Source of the DNA: an uncultured Alphaproteobacteria bacterium
GTDB taxonomy: Bacteria; Pseudomonadota; Alphaproteobacteria; HIMB59; GCA-002718135
Length of the DNA stretch: 64,000 nt
NCBI GenBank assembly: GCA_902601455.1
Contig: CACKNC010000001.1
Span: 96,240 to 160,239 of the forward strand
Direction: 5' to 3'
Of the stretch, positions 48,661-60,200 are shown piece by piece (positions within the stretch are counted from its first letter, which is position 1; each line of letters opens with the position of its first letter). Position numbers and translations under genes: made by a program. The notes under the pieces were generated by a model. The model saw only the letters and a program-made list of their open reading frames with translations. It was not told the origin of the DNA and ran no database searches.

Positions 48661-49851
48661 ATGGCTAAAGCAAAATTTGAAAGAAACAAACCGCATTGTA
48701 ACATCGGTACTGTTGGACACGTTGACCACGGAAAAACTACATTAACTGCTGCAATTACTAAAGTTCTAGCAGAAGCAGGGGGCGCAGAGTTTACTGACTA
48801 CGCTAATATTGATAAAGCTCCCGAAGAGAGAGAACGTGGTATAACAATTTCTACTGCTCATGTAGAATATGAAACAGAAGCAAGACATTACGCGCATGTC
48901 GATTGTCCAGGTCACGCAGACTATGTTAAAAACATGATTACTGGGGCTGCACAAATGGATGGTGGAATTCTTGTTGTTAATGCCGCTGATGGACCGATGC
49001 CTCAAACAAGAGAACATATTCTTCTAGCTAGACAGGTTGGTGTTCCAGCTCTGGTTGTATATATGAATAAAGTTGACCAAGTTGATGATAAGGAATTAAT
49101 TGATCTCGTCGAAATGGAAATTAGAGAACTTCTTACTTCATATGAATTTCCTGGTGACACTATCCCTATAGTAAAGGGTTCTGCTTTAGCTGCACTAGAA
49201 GGAAGAGATGATGAAATAGGTAAAAACTCAATCTTAGAATTAATGAAGGCAGTTGACGAATCTATTCCTCAGCCAACACGACCAATAGACCAACCATTTT
49301 TAATGCCAGTTGAGGACGTGTTTTCAATATCTGGTAGAGGTACAGTTGTAACAGGCCGTATTGAGCAAGGTCAGGTAAAAGTTGGTGAAGAAATTGAGAT
49401 TCTAGGTATTAGAGATGCTCAAAAAACAACATGTACTGGTGTTGAAATGTTTAGAAAACTACTAGACTCAGGCGAAGCTGGTGATAATGTTGGTGTTTTA
49501 CTTCGAGGTACTAAAAGAGAAGAAGTTGAAAGAGGTCAAGTTTTAGCAAAACCTGGATCAATTAAGCCTCACACTAAATTTAAAGCTGAAGCATATGTCT
49601 TGAAAAAAGAAGAGGGAGGAAGGCATACTCCGTTCTTTTCCAATTACAGACCTCAGTTTTATTTTAGAACAACAGATGTAACCGGAACAATTAAACTTCC
49701 TGAAGGAACAGAGATGGTTATGCCAGGAGACAATATAACTATGGAAGTTACTTTACTCTCACCAATTGCAATGGATAAAGGTCTTAAATTTGCAATTCGT
49801 GAAGGAGGAAGAACTGTTGGTGCTGGAGTTGTTGCTGAAATTATTGAATAG
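48661..49851 (+). CDS. tuf: Elongation factor Tu
   Basis: GTPase of 396 residues that delivers aminoacyl-tRNA to the ribosome. G-domain motifs [35 protein letters not shown], and NKVDQVDD are complete, and domains II and III are of normal length. It is preceded by tRNA-Gly and followed by tRNA-Trp and secE, the usual order. The ATG is preceded by GGGG-rich spacing, CTGGGG. Confidence 0.99.
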   Translation: MAKAKFERNKPHCNIGTVGHVDHGKTTLTAAITKVLAEAGGAEFTDYANIDKAPEERERGITISTAHVEYETEARHYAHVDCPGHADYVKNMITGAAQMDGGILVVNAADGPMPQTREHILLARQVGVPALVVYMNKVDQVDDKELIDLVEMEIRELLTSYEFPGDTIPIVKGSALAALEGRDDEIGKNSILELMKAVDESIPQPTRPIDQPFLMPVEDVFSISGRGTVVTGRIEQGQVKVGEEIEILGIRDAQKTTCTGVEMFRKLLDSGEAGDNVGVLLRGTKREEVERGQVLAKPGSIKPHTKFKAEAYVLKKEEGGRHTPFFSNYRPQFYFRTTDVTGTIKLPEGTEMVMPGDNITMEVTLLSPIAMDKGLKFAIREGGRTVGAGVVAEIIE

Positions 49852-49892
49852 GTATTTGAGACCTCTCTATTAGTTTTAGCTGCTGTTAAATT

Positions 49893-49968
49893 AGGAGTGT
49901 AGCTCAACTGGTAGAGCACCGGTCTCCAAAACCGGGGGCTGCGGGTTCAAGTCCTGCCACTCCTGCCA
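49893..49968 (+). tRNA. tRNA-Trp (anticodon CCA)
   Basis: A 76-base cloverleaf with acceptor AGGAGTG / CACTCCT, anticodon stem CCGGT/ACCGG around CTCCAAA (CCA), T-loop TTCAAGT and encoded CCA. It sits between tuf and secE as in many Proteobacteria. Confidence 0.96.
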
Positions 49969-49992
49969 ATAATTTGTTACTAGAAAAAAAAT

Positions 49993-50208
49993 ATGAATAT
50001 AGAAAAGAAAAAAACATCACCCGCTCAATTTGTAAGACAGGTTAGGCAAGAATTACAAAAAGTGACTTGGCCCCAGAGAAGAGACACTTTTATTTCATCA
50101 GCTATCGTCATTCTGTTGATTTTTTTATTTTCAATTTTTTTTCTTTTGAGTGATCAACTTTGGTCTTTTTTAATTCAAAAAATAATCCAGATTGGTTCAG
50201 GTTTTTAA
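49993..50208 (+). CDS. secE: Preprotein translocase subunit SecE
   Basis: A 71-residue protein with the SecE pattern: a basic N-terminal part including FVRQVRQELQKVTWPQRRD and one C-terminal membrane segment (SAIVILLIFLFSIFFLL). It is the short, single-span form, stabilising SecY in the translocon. It precedes nusG with one base between. Confidence 0.95.
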   Translation: MNIEKKKTSPAQFVRQVRQELQKVTWPQRRDTFISSAIVILLIFLFSIFFLLSDQLWSFLIQKIIQIGSGF

Positions 50209-50209
50209 C

Positions 50210-50743
50210 ATGATTAAATGTAGATGGTATGTTCTCCATGCTTATTCAGGGTATGAAAAAAAAGTATCTGAGAGCATAATTGATCAAGCTGAAAAACTAG
50301 GGATATCTGAGCATATTGAAGAAGTATCCGTACCTACTCAAAATATTGTAGAAGTAAAGAGAGGTGTCAGAGTTAATACAGAAAGAAAAATATTCCCTGG
50401 CTATATTTTAATAAAAATGAACCTAAACGACGACACATGGCATATAATTAAGAATACCCCAAAACTTTCAGGTTTTTTAGGAAATAAAGGAAAGCCAGTT
50501 CCTATCAGCAATGCTGAGGCTAAAAGAATTTCAGAGCAGGTCATTGATGGTGTTGAAAAGTCAAGACCGGCAATTATGTATGATGTTGGAGAGCAGGTAA
50601 AGGTAATAGACGGACCCTTTGCTTCTTTTAATGGTGAAATCGAACAAATCGATGAAGAAAAAGCTAGATTAAGAGTCGCTGTTTCTATATTTGGCAGATC
50701 TACACCTGTTGATTTAGAGTATTCACAAGTAGAAAAGGTTTAG
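50210..50743 (+). CDS. nusG: Transcription termination/antitermination factor NusG
   Basis: A 177-residue protein from the ATG at 50210, preferred to the track's TTG at 50192 because MIKCRWYVLHAYSGYEKKV is the conserved start. The NGN domain (FPGYILIKMNLNDDTWHII) is followed by a KOW domain (VGEQVKVIDGPFASFNGEIE). NusG binds RNA polymerase and couples it to ribosomes or Rho. It lies directly before rplK. Confidence 0.97.
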   Translation: MIKCRWYVLHAYSGYEKKVSESIIDQAEKLGISEHIEEVSVPTQNIVEVKRGVRVNTERKIFPGYILIKMNLNDDTWHIIKNTPKLSGFLGNKGKPVPISNAEAKRISEQVIDGVEKSRPAIMYDVGEQVKVIDGPFASFNGEIEQIDEEKARLRVAVSIFGRSTPVDLEYSQVEKV

Positions 50744-50759
50744 AGAAGGATAGGTACAT

Positions 50760-51188
50760 ATGGCTAAAGAGGTTTTAGGATTTATCAAGTTACAAATACC
50801 AGCTGGAGGAGCTAATCCTTCCCCACCTGTAGGTCCAGCTCTCGGGCAAAGAGGCTTAAATATTATGGATTTCTGTAAAGCATTTAATGACAAAACCAAA
50901 GACATAGAGAAAGGCGCTCCAATTCCTGTTGTAATTACTGCTTATAAAGATAGATCTTTTGACTTTATTACAAAACTTCCTCCCGTTAGTTATTATTTAA
51001 AAAAAGCAGCTAAAATTAAAAAAGGAAACTCGACTCCAGGTAGATCTCTAGTTGGTAAAGTGACTTCAACTGATATAGAAAAAATAGCAAAAGAAAAAAT
51101 GCAAGATCTTAATGCCATTGATTTGAATGGAGCTATTAATATGGTTAGAGGTTCAGCAGTTTCCATGGGAATGGAGGTTGTAAGCTAA
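50760..51188 (+). CDS. rplK: 50S ribosomal protein uL11
   Basis: A 142-residue protein with [21 protein letters not shown] and [12 protein letters not shown] in the N-terminal domain and [21 protein letters not shown] at the end. It forms the GTPase-associated stalk base with L10. Its stop is immediately before the rplA ATG. Confidence 0.98.
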   Translation: MAKEVLGFIKLQIPAGGANPSPPVGPALGQRGLNIMDFCKAFNDKTKDIEKGAPIPVVITAYKDRSFDFITKLPPVSYYLKKAAKIKKGNSTPGRSLVGKVTSTDIEKIAKEKMQDLNAIDLNGAINMVRGSAVSMGMEVVS

Positions 51189-51878
51189 ATGAAAAAAACA
51201 AAAAATAATAAAAAATTATTAGATAATATTGATATATCTAAAATTTATGAGCCAATCGAGGCTATTAAAATTTTAAAAGAAAACTCTTATACGAAATTTG
51301 AAGAAGCACTTGAGGTAGCTATAAATCTTGGAATTGATTCAAATAAAACTGATCAAAATATTAGAGGTGTAATTAGTCTTCCTAAAGGTACTGGCAAATC
51401 TATAAAAGTAGCAGTTTTAGCAAAAGGAGATAAGCAAGTAGAAGCAAAAGAAACTGGTGCTGATATAGTTGGTGAAAATGAACTTATTGAAACAATATCA
51501 AGTGGTAAAATTGAATTTGATATTCTTATTGCTACTCCAGATATGATGTCTTCTATTGGTAAAGTTGCTAAAATTTTAGGTCCAAAAGGCTTAATGCCTA
51601 ATCCAAAACTCGGAACAGTTACTCAAGATTTAAAATTAGCGATCCAAAATGCAAAATCTGGCCAAGTGCAATACAGAAATGACAAAGGTGGTATTGTTCA
51701 TGCTGGAATTGGTAAAATGAATTTTAAAGAGGATGATCTTTTAGAAAACCTTAAGGTTTTTTTTACTTCGATAAATAAAAGTAAACCTGATAACGTTAAA
51801 GGATCATTTATAAAAAAAGTTACCATAGCTTCAACTATGGGTGTTGGACTAGAAATAAATGCAGCTAGTCTGCGTTAA
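51189..51878 (+). CDS. rplA: 50S ribosomal protein uL1
   Basis: A 229-residue protein with the conserved VGENELIETISSGKIEFD and KVAKILGPKGLMPNPKLGTV motifs. It binds 23S rRNA at the L1 stalk and in other bacteria also represses its own L11-L1 message. Starts directly at the rplK end. Confidence 0.98.
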   Translation: MKKTKNNKKLLDNIDISKIYEPIEAIKILKENSYTKFEEALEVAINLGIDSNKTDQNIRGVISLPKGTGKSIKVAVLAKGDKQVEAKETGADIVGENELIETISSGKIEFDILIATPDMMSSIGKVAKILGPKGLMPNPKLGTVTQDLKLAIQNAKSGQVQYRNDKGGIVHAGIGKMNFKEDDLLENLKVFFTSINKSKPDNVKGSFIKKVTIASTMGVGLEINAASLR

Positions 51879-51891
51879 AGCTAGTTTGATA

Positions 51892-52053
51892 GATAATCCT
51901 TAGGATTATCACCTGTCAAAGACTGCAGGAGCTAATGCTTAATATCCTGCATAGACTGAAGCGAGTCATTACTGGCTTCTTGACAGGCTTGTCTTGGTTT
52001 GATTGGCAAATTCAAGGCAGCTAAATTTAGGTTATTTTACCTAAAATAAACCG
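51892..52053 (+). promoter_or_regulatory. L10 leader RNA (autoregulatory binding site of ribosomal protein L10)
   Basis: The roughly 180-base gap between rplA and rplJ folds as a compact structure: a hairpin GATAATCC/GGATTATC (51892-51899 and 51903-51910), then a closing stem CCTGTCAA/TTGACAGG (51912-51919 and 51980-51987) enclosing GCAGGA/TCCTGC (51925-51930 and 51945-51950) and GAAGC/GCTTC (51958-51962 and 51975-51979). A further hairpin TTTAGGT/ACCTAAA (52026-52045) lies just before the ribosome-binding site. This matches the position and form of the L10 leader, where L10 with L12 represses rplJL. I judged pairing by eye. Confidence 0.8.
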
Positions 52054-52061
52054 AGGTGAAA

Positions 52062-52568
52062 GTGAAACGTTCTGAAAAAAAAGAATTTGTTCAAGAACTA
52101 AAGGATGAGATTGATAATTCATCTACAGTTATTGTTGCTCACTATTCTGGTCTTTCTGTTGATGAGTCAAATCAGTTAAGACGAGAAATGAGAAGTAATG
52201 GAGCTAAATTCAAAGTTACTAAGAACAGACTTACTAAACTCGCTTTGGAACAAACTCAATTTAAAGACATAGCTGGGTTATTTACTGGTCCAACTGCAAT
52301 AGCATATTCAGAAGACCCTGTATCACCAGCAAAAGTAGCCGTTAATTTTGAAAAAAAATTTGAAAAGTTCAAAATCATTGGCGGAGGTTATGATGGAGAG
52401 AAAATGGATTTAGAAAAAATTAATTTTCTCGCTACCTTACCTTCCATGGATGAACTAAGGGGAAAAATTGTCGGATTAGTATCAGCACCAGCTCAAAAGA
52501 TTGCTTCAATTGTGAAGGAACCTGCTGGTCAAATTGCTAGGTTAGTTAGTTCTAAGAGTGAGAGTTAG
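52062..52568 (+). CDS. rplJ: 50S ribosomal protein uL10
   Basis: A 168-residue protein that anchors the L7/L12 stalk. The core VIVAHYSGLSVDESNQLRREMR and NGAKFKVTKNRLTKLALEQT is typical. I use the GTG at 52062 (MKRSEKKEFV) instead of the GTG at 52056, because GAGG lies at the right distance for 52062 but overlaps the earlier start. The structured leader before it implies autoregulation. Confidence 0.96.
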   Translation: MKRSEKKEFVQELKDEIDNSSTVIVAHYSGLSVDESNQLRREMRSNGAKFKVTKNRLTKLALEQTQFKDIAGLFTGPTAIAYSEDPVSPAKVAVNFEKKFEKFKIIGGGYDGEKMDLEKINFLATLPSMDELRGKIVGLVSAPAQKIASIVKEPAGQIARLVSSKSES

Positions 52569-52601
52569 TAGAGTTCAAATAGGTTTAGAAGGAGAAAAAA
52601 A

Positions 52602-52979
52602 ATGGCTGACTTAAATAAAATTGTAGACGATTTATCTTCATTGACTGTTCTAGAGGCTGCTGAACTTAGTAAGCTTTTGGAAGAAAAATGGGGAGTTTCT
52701 GCTGCCGCTCCTGTTGCTGTTGCTGCTGCTCCAGGTGCTGGAGGTGGTGAAGCTGCAGGTGAGGAAAAAACTGATTTTGATGTTGTTCTAGCTGAAGCAG
52801 GTTCAAATAAGATCGCTGTAATTAAAGAGGTAAGAACAATAACTGCTCTAGGTTTAAAAGAAGCTAAAGATCTTGTTGAGGGAGCTCCAAAACCTCTTAA
52901 ACAAGGTGTAGCTAAAGCTGAAGCTGAAGAGATGAAAAAAGCTCTTGAAGCTGCAGGTGCTAAAGTAGAACTTAAATAA
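52602..52979 (+). CDS. rplL: 50S ribosomal protein bL12 (L7/L12)
   Basis: A 125-residue stalk protein. The N-terminal dimerisation part ([20 protein letters not shown]) is followed by an Ala/Gly-rich hinge and the C-terminal domain [20 protein letters not shown] with [20 protein letters not shown]. Present in several copies per ribosome and a likely strong translational signal (AGAAGGAG before the ATG). Confidence 0.98.
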   Translation: MADLNKIVDDLSSLTVLEAAELSKLLEEKWGVSAAAPVAVAAAPGAGGGEAAGEEKTDFDVVLAEAGSNKIAVIKEVRTITALGLKEAKDLVEGAPKPLKQGVAKAEAEEMKKALEAAGAKVELK

Positions 52980-52984
52980 TTTAT

Positions 52985-53010
52985 AGGACCTCCATTTATG
53001 GAGGTCCTTA
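52985..53010 (+). terminator. Hairpin between rplL and rpoB, probable attenuator or processing site
   Basis: AGGACCTCC (52985-52993) pairs perfectly with GGAGGTCCT (53000-53008) across a six-base loop. There is no run of T beyond TTAATT, so it is unlikely to be a full terminator. In other bacteria the same gap holds an attenuator or RNase III site that lowers rpoBC relative to rplJL. Confidence 0.6.
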
Positions 53011-53037
53011 ATTAAACTATTAAACAAAGGCGATTAA

Positions 53038-56000
53038 ATGAGTTTAGACTATATTAATTCAAAAAAAATTAGAAAATCTTTTGGGAAAATTCCTCTAGTA
53101 ACTTCACTACCAAACTTGGTGGAGGTCCAAAAAAGATCTTTTGATAATTTTTTACAGCTCAGAGTTTCGCCTGACAAAAAACAAGATACAGGTCTGCACG
53201 CTATTTTTAAATCAGTATTTCCTATCAATGATTATACTGAGAGAGCTACAGTTGATTATGTTAGTTTTGATATTGGTATTCCAAAATATGATGTCGAAGA
53301 ATGCACTCAAAGAGGAATGACATATGGAGCACCACTGTTGGTAAACTTTAGATTAATTATTTGGGACATTGATGAAATCGCGGGAACAAAATCAGTAAGA
53401 GATATAAAAGAACAAGAAGTATATATGGGTGACATTCCTTTAATGACAAAAAACGCTACATTTGTTGTTAATGGAACAGAAAGAGTTGTAGTAAGTCAAA
53501 TGCACAGATCGCCAGGTGTTTTCTTTGATCACGATTATGGTAAAACTCATACAAGTGGCAAGTACTTATTTAATTCTAGAATTATACCATACAGAGGATC
53601 ATGGTTAGATTTTGAGCACGACGCTAAAAATAACATACATGCTAGGATTGATAGAAAAAGAAAATTCCCAGTAACAACTTTATTAAAATGCTTACTTAGC
53701 AGATCTTCATTATCATACATTGATGAATGTGAAAAAAAGAAAATAGACCCAGATGCTAAAAAAATTTTAGGAATGACAGGTGAAGAAATATTATCAATTT
53801 TCTATGAAAACATTTCCTACAAAAGAAACAATTTTGGATGGCAGTTTAAAGAAAATCTTTCTTTCTATAAATCAAAAATTTTAAGTTTTGATATTCTTGA
53901 CTCATCAAATGGTAAATTGTTAATTAGTAAGGGAACTAAAGTTAATCAGAAGATAATAAATGATATAAAGAAAAAAAATATTAGTAACTTATCAGTAGAT
54001 GAAAAAGCCTTAATTGGAATGTATATTGCCTCTGATATTATAGATGAAAAAACTGGAAAAATTTATTATGAGGCTGGTTTTGAAATTGATGAAGATTTTG
54101 TTGATTTTTTAAATGACTCCAAATTAAATAAAATTGATATTTTGAAGTCAGATAATATTGAAATAGGATCGTATATTCGTAATACACTTCAATTGGATAA
54201 AGCAAGATCAAGAGAGGAAGCCCTTTTTGAGGTATTTAAAATTTTAAGACCTGGTGAACCTCCTACAATAGAGACCGCTGAATTGCTTTTCAATAATTTA
54301 TTTTTTAATGCTGATAGGTATGACTTATCTTCTGTTGGTAGATTAAAAATTAATGCTAAATTTAAAAAGAATACTGATATCAATCAAAAGACCCTTGATA
54401 AATCTGACATAATTGATGTTGTAATGCATATGCACAATCTAATTGATGGTAAGGGAGAAATTGATGATATTGACCATCTAGCAAATAGAAGAGTTAGGTC
54501 TGTTGGTGAACTTCTTGAGAATCAATACAGAGTCGGTTTACTTAAGATGGATAGGGCTATTAAAGAAAGGTTAAGTTCCTTGGAGGTCGATAATATAATG
54601 CCTCAAGATATTATTAACGCAAAACCTGTAGCAGCATCCATAAAAGAATTTTTTGGTACTAGTCAATTAAGTCAGTTCATGGATCAAACCAATCCTTTGA
54701 GTGAAATAACACACAAAAGAAGAGTATCAGCATTGGGACCTGGCGGATTAAATAGAGAGAGAGCTGGTTTTGAAGTCAGGGACGTTCATCAAACTCACTA
54801 TGGCAGAATTTGTCCTATCGAAACACCAGAAGGAGCAAATATTGGTCTCATAAATAGTTTGGCATCATATTCTAGAATTAATCAATTCGGATTTATAGAA
54901 ACTCCTTATAGAATTGTTAATAATGGAAAAGTTTCAGATAATGTAGTCTATCTAAGTGCAATTAACGAAGAAGATTTTGTAATTGCACAAGCTAACTCTG
55001 AGGTTGATGATAAAGGTAAGTTTAAAAATGACGTTATAAGCTCAAGAAAAAATGGAGAATTTATTAATGTTGATATTGATGCAGTGGATTTAATGGATGT
55101 ATCTCCTCAACAATTAGTATCTGTAGCTTCTTCTTTGATCCCGTTTTTAGAAAACGATGATGCTAACAGAGCTTTAATGGGATCGAATATGATGAGGCAA
55201 GCAGTACCTTTAATTAAACCAAAAGCACCACTTGTTGGAACTGGCATGGAATTTACAGTAGCTAAAGATAGTGGCTCAACTGTTGTGGCAAAAAGAGAAG
55301 GAATTGTTGATCAATTAGATGCAAATAGAATTGTAATAAGAGTTACTGATAAGAAAGATAACTCATTAAATAAGATTGATATTTATAATCTTCAAAAATT
55401 TCAAAGATCAAATCAAAATACTTGTATTAATCAAAGACCACTTGTCAATGTTGGTGATACTATTAAACAAAATCAAGTAATAGCCGATGGACCCGCTACT
55501 GATTTAGGGGAGTTAGCTTTAGGAAGAAATGTGTTGGTTGCTTTCATGCCATGGAACGGATATAATTTTGAAGACTCAATTTTAATATCTGAAAAAGTAG
55601 TACAAGATGATGTTTTTACTTCAATCCACGTTGAAGAATTTGAGGTTATGGCTCGTGATACAAAACTCGGCCCAGAGGATGTAACTAGAGATATTCCAAA
55701 TGCTAGTGAGGAGATGCTAATTAATCTTGATGAAACTGGTATTGTATATGTAGGTGCAGAAGTAACATCAGGTGATATATTAGTTGGTAAAGTTACTCCA
55801 AAAGGTGAATCACCTATGACTCCCGAAGAAAAGTTATTGAGAGCAATATTTGGAGAAAAAGCTGCAGATGTAAAAGATACAAGTTTAAGAGTACCCCCTG
55901 GAGTTAAGGGTACTGTTGTAGAAATCAGAGTATTCTCAAGAAGGGGAATTGAAAAAGATGAAAGGGCAATAAGTATTGAAAATTCTCAGATAGAATTAAT

Positions 56001-57246
56001 TTCCAGAGACAGAGACGATGAATTAAATATTCTTCAAAAAAGTTTTGGAAATCATCTTAAAGAATTATTTGTTGGTAAGACATACATATCTGGTTCTGAA
56101 AATATAGCTAAAAATACAAAACTAAATTTTGATCAACTTGATAATTTAAATGTTAATGATTTAATCAACTTAAACATATCAGAAGACAAAACTACTAATG
56201 AGATTGAGGCATTGATAAAAAATTATGAAAACCAACTTGGTAACATAAATCAAAAGTTTGAAAATAAAATTGATAAAATTCAGAGTGGAGACGAGCTGTT
56301 ACCTGGAGTTTTAAAATTAATAAAGGTGTTTATTGCTGTGAAAAGAAAATTGCAGCCAGGTGATAAGATGGCAGGTAGGCATGGTAATAAAGGGGTAATT
56401 TCCAAAATATGTCCTGTTGAGGATATGCCATACTTAGAAGATGGTAGACCTGTAGATATAGTTTTGAATCCGCTTGGTGTACCAAGCCGTATGAATATTG
56501 GTCAAATATTAGAAACTCATTTAGGTTGGGCCTCAGCTTCATTGGGAGATCAAGTAAATAAAATGATTTCACAAATTCAAATTGATGGGCACACAAATGA
56601 TTTGAAAGAAAAACTTCTCGAAATTTATGATTTTGATGATCATAAGAAAATAATTAAAAGTATGAATGATGATGAAATTCTTGAATTGTCTGATAACTTA
56701 CGAGAAGGTATTCCTTTTGCTACCCCTGTTTTTGATGGTGCTAAAGAAAAAGATATAACTGATCTCTTGGAAAAATCTGGAGTTTCTAAAACTGGTCAAG
56801 AAATCTTATATGACGGCATAACTGGTGAAAAATTTGAAAGACCTGTTACCGTAGGTTATGTATACATGCTTAAACTTCATCACTTAGTTGATGAAAAGAT
56901 ACATGCTAGATCAATAGGTCCATACAGTCTAGTTACCCAACAACCTCTTGGAGGTAAGGCTCAATTTGGTGGTCAAAGATTTGGGGAGATGGAGGTTTGG
57001 GCTTTAGAAGCTTACGGAGCTGCATACACATTACAGGAAATTTTAACCATAAAATCAGATGATGTAGCAGGAAGAACTAAGGTTTATGAATCCATTGTAA
57101 AGGGTGATAACAATTTTGAGTCTGGAACACCTGAATCATTTAATGTTATGGTCAAAGAGCTTCGTTCTTTAGGTCTTAATTTAGAATTTAAAAATAATGT
57201 TGAATCATCAAATAAAATAGAAAGTATGGTAGGTGAAAATGAATAG
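53038..57246 (+). CDS. rpoB: DNA-directed RNA polymerase subunit beta
   Basis: Protein of 1402 residues, close to the long alphaproteobacterial form. The rifampicin region is seen in [34 protein letters not shown], and [10 protein letters not shown] (basic loop) and [26 protein letters not shown] near the C-terminus are conserved. It overlaps rpoC by eight bases. An insertion between residues about 1015 and 1085 ([11 protein letters not shown] region) is charged and variable, as usual. Confidence 0.99.
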   Translation: MSLDYINSKKIRKSFGKIPLVTSLPNLVEVQKRSFDNFLQLRVSPDKKQDTGLHAIFKSVFPINDYTERATVDYVSFDIGIPKYDVEECTQRGMTYGAPLLVNFRLIIWDIDEIAGTKSVRDIKEQEVYMGDIPLMTKNATFVVNGTERVVVSQMHRSPGVFFDHDYGKTHTSGKYLFNSRIIPYRGSWLDFEHDAKNNIHARIDRKRKFPVTTLLKCLLSRSSLSYIDECEKKKIDPDAKKILGMTGEEILSIFYENISYKRNNFGWQFKENLSFYKSKILSFDILDSSNGKLLISKGTKVNQKIINDIKKKNISNLSVDEKALIGMYIASDIIDEKTGKIYYEAGFEIDEDFVDFLNDSKLNKIDILKSDNIEIGSYIRNTLQLDKARSREEALFEVFKILRPGEPPTIETAELLFNNLFFNADRYDLSSVGRLKINAKFKKNTDINQKTLDKSDIIDVVMHMHNLIDGKGEIDDIDHLANRRVRSVGELLENQYRVGLLKMDRAIKERLSSLEVDNIMPQDIINAKPVAASIKEFFGTSQLSQFMDQTNPLSEITHKRRVSALGPGGLNRERAGFEVRDVHQTHYGRICPIETPEGANIGLINSLASYSRINQFGFIETPYRIVNNGKVSDNVVYLSAINEEDFVIAQANSEVDDKGKFKNDVISSRKNGEFINVDIDAVDLMDVSPQQLVSVASSLIPFLENDDANRALMGSNMMRQAVPLIKPKAPLVGTGMEFTVAKDSGSTVVAKREGIVDQLDANRIVIRVTDKKDNSLNKIDIYNLQKFQRSNQNTCINQRPLVNVGDTIKQNQVIADGPATDLGELALGRNVLVAFMPWNGYNFEDSILISEKVVQDDVFTSIHVEEFEVMARDTKLGPEDVTRDIPNASEEMLINLDETGIVYVGAEVTSGDILVGKVTPKGESPMTPEEKLLRAIFGEKAADVKDTSLRVPPGVKGTVVEIRVFSRRGIEKDERAISIENSQIELISRDRDDELNILQKSFGNHLKELFVGKTYISGSENIAKNTKLNFDQLDNLNVNDLINLNISEDKTTNEIEALIKNYENQLGNINQKFENKIDKIQSGDELLPGVLKLIKVFIAVKRKLQPGDKMAGRHGNKGVISKICPVEDMPYLEDGRPVDIVLNPLGVPSRMNIGQILETHLGWASASLGDQVNKMISQIQIDGHTNDLKEKLLEIYDFDDHKKIIKSMNDDEILELSDNLREGIPFATPVFDGAKEKDITDLLEKSGVSKTGQEILYDGITGEKFERPVTVGYVYMLKLHHLVDEKIHARSIGPYSLVTQQPLGGKAQFGGQRFGEMEVWALEAYGAAYTLQEILTIKSDDVAGRTKVYESIVKGDNNFESGTPESFNVMVKELRSLGLNLEFKNNVESSNKIESMVGENE

Positions 57247-60200
57247 AGAGTTGGTAAATATTTTTAATCAAAATCAAGGAATTCAAACCTTTAATAGTCT
57301 TAAAATTTCTATTGCTAGCCCTGATGATGTAAGATCTTGGTCATTTGGTGAGATAAAAAAACCTGAAACTATAAATTACAGAACTTTTAAACCTGAAAAA
57401 GATGGTCTTTTTTGCTCTAGAATTTTTGGCCCTGTAAAAGATTACGAATGTCTGTGTGGTAAATATAAACGAATGAAATTTAGAGGTATTATTTGTGAAA
57501 AGTGCGGAGTAGAAGTTACACTTTCCAAAGTTAGAAGAGATAGAATGGGTCACATTGAGCTTGCTGCACCTGTTTCACATATTTGGTTTATGAAATCTTT
57601 ACCCAGCAGGATTGCAACTTTACTTGATATGACAATTAAAAATCTTGAAAAAGTTTTGTATTTTGAACAATTTATAGTTGTTGAACCCGGTCTCACAGAT
57701 TTAAAAAAAGGAGAGGTTATCTCTGAAGATCAATTTATAGATTATCAAGATCAATACGGTGAAGATTCTTTTAGCGCTGCAATTGGAGCAGAAGCTATAG
57801 AGCAGATGTTGATGAATATTGATCTAGAATCAGATTTTGAAAAAACTAAAAATGATCTAGCAGAGACTAAATCAGAGTTGAAAAAAACTAAATTAACAAA
57901 AAGAATTAAGCTTTTAGAGTCTTTCATTGTTTCAAAAAACAAACCTGAATGGATGATACTAAGAGTTCTACCTGTAATTCCTCCAGAACTCAGACCTCTT
58001 GTACCTTTGGATGGTGGAAGATTTGCAACAAGTGATTTAAACGATCTTTATAGAAGAGTTATAAACAGAAATAATAGACTTAAAAGACTCATTGATTTGC
58101 GAGCACCGGACATAATTATAAGAAACGAAAAAAGGATGTTGCAAGAGTCCGTAGATGCACTCTTTGATAATGGCAGAAGAGGAAGGGTTATAACCTCAAC
58201 AAACAAAAGACCTCTAAAATCTCTTTCAGATATGTTAAAGGGTAAACAAGGTAGATTTAGGCAGAACTTACTTGGCAAAAGAGTTGATTATTCAGGAAGA
58301 TCAGTAATTGTAGTCGGTCCTAATCTTAAGCTTCATCAATGTGGAATTCCTAAAAAGATGGCTTTAGAATTATTTAAGCCATTTATATTTCATAAATTAG
58401 ATATTTATGGATGGGCCAACACAATTAAAGCAGCAAAAAAATTAGTTGAGAAAGAAGATCCAAGGGTTTGGGACATTCTTGAAGAGGTAATTAGGGAGCA
58501 CCCTGTCTTACTTAATAGAGCACCAACTTTACACAGATTAGGTATTCAGGCTTTTGAACCTGTATTAATAGAAGGTAAGTCAATTCAACTACATCCATTG
58601 GTTTGTACAGCATTTAATGCTGATTTTGATGGTGATCAGATGGCTGTACATGTTCCTTTAAGTTTAGAAGCTCAGTTGGAAGCTAGAGTCCTTATGATGA
58701 GCACTAATAATATTCTATCTCCTTCAAGTGGCAAACCAATAATAGTACCTTCACAAGATATTGTTCTGGGAATTTACTATTTATCGATAATTAGGGAAAA
58801 TCAAAAAGGCGAAAACAGATTTTTTTTAGATACTAATGAAATTTTAAAAGCTCTTGAAAATAAAGATGTTACTTTACATACTAAGATACAAAGCAGAATT
58901 AAAGATTTCAATGGTGATGTATCAAAAGTTCAAACTACCCCTGGTAGGATGATACTTGCTGACGCTCTCCCAAAAAACAAAAGTATTGACTTTTCTCTAA
59001 TAAACAAAGTTCTTACTAAAAAGGAAGTTAGCAATATAATTGATACTGTCTACAGATTCTGTGGTCAGAAAGAGACAGTTTTATTTGCTGATCATATAAT
59101 GCAAATTGGCTTTAAATATGCAGCAATTGCAGGAATTTCTTTTGGTAAAGACGATTTAATTATTCCTGATGAAAAACAAAAATTGCTAGATGATACACAA
59201 GCAAAAGTTCAAGAATATGAAGATCAATATCAAGATGGTTTAATAACACAAGGGGAAAAGTACAATAAAGTTGTAGACGCTTGGTCAGAATGCACAAATA
59301 AAGTTGCAGATAAAATGCTGGATGTAATTTCTAAGCCGGATGATGATAAACCAATTAATTCGGTTTTCATGATGGCGCATTCTGGAGCAAGAGGATCTGC
59401 TGCTCAATTAAAGCAACTTGCTGGTATGAGAGGCTTAATGGCAAAACCATCTGGCGAAATTATTGAAAATCCAATAAAATCTAACTTTAAAGAGGGTTTA
59501 TCAGTTCTTGAATATTTTACATCAACCCACGGTGCTAGAAAAGGATTAGCAGACACTGCGCTCAAAACAGCAAGTAGTGGATATCTTACAAGGCGACTAG
59601 TGGATGTTGCACAAGATGCAGTTATTAGAGAGGTCGATTGTGGAACAACCAATGGGGTTGTTGTTGAAGAAATAGTAGAGTCAGGAAATATAACCTCACC
59701 TTTAACTGAGAGAGTGCTTGGAAGAACTCCATGTGAAGATTTGAACCATTCAAACGGTGAAATACTTGTTAAGGCTGGAGACATAATCGAAGAGAGACAT
59801 CTTGAGGAAATTGTAAATCTAGGATTAAGATCCATGAAGATCAGATCAGTCCTAACATGTACAACTGAAAATGGAATATGTTCAAAATGTTATGGTAGAG
59901 ATTTGGCTAGAGGAACATCGGTTAATGTAGGTGAGGCGGTTGGAATTATAGCTGCTCAATCAATCGGTGAACCAGGTACTCAATTAACAATGAGAACTTT
60001 TCATATTGGTGGTGCAGCAAGTTCATCAGTTGAGCAATCTAATTCTTTATCGCCTATTGATGGAACTATTAAATTAGAAAATACAAGGATAATTGAAGAT
60101 AAATTTTCAAATTCAATCATTCTAAGTAGAAATGCAAAAATAAAAATTGAAGTTGATAGAAACGAAAAATTTTCAATTAATGTTCCATTTGGGTCTAAGC

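Noticed and set aside
52690-52770. Repeated GCT codons in rplL
   Set aside because: This is the alanine-rich hinge of L7/L12 and is expected.
59404-59835. 143-residue minus-strand ORF within rpoC
   Set aside because: Antisense to the conserved core of rpoC; a shadow frame.
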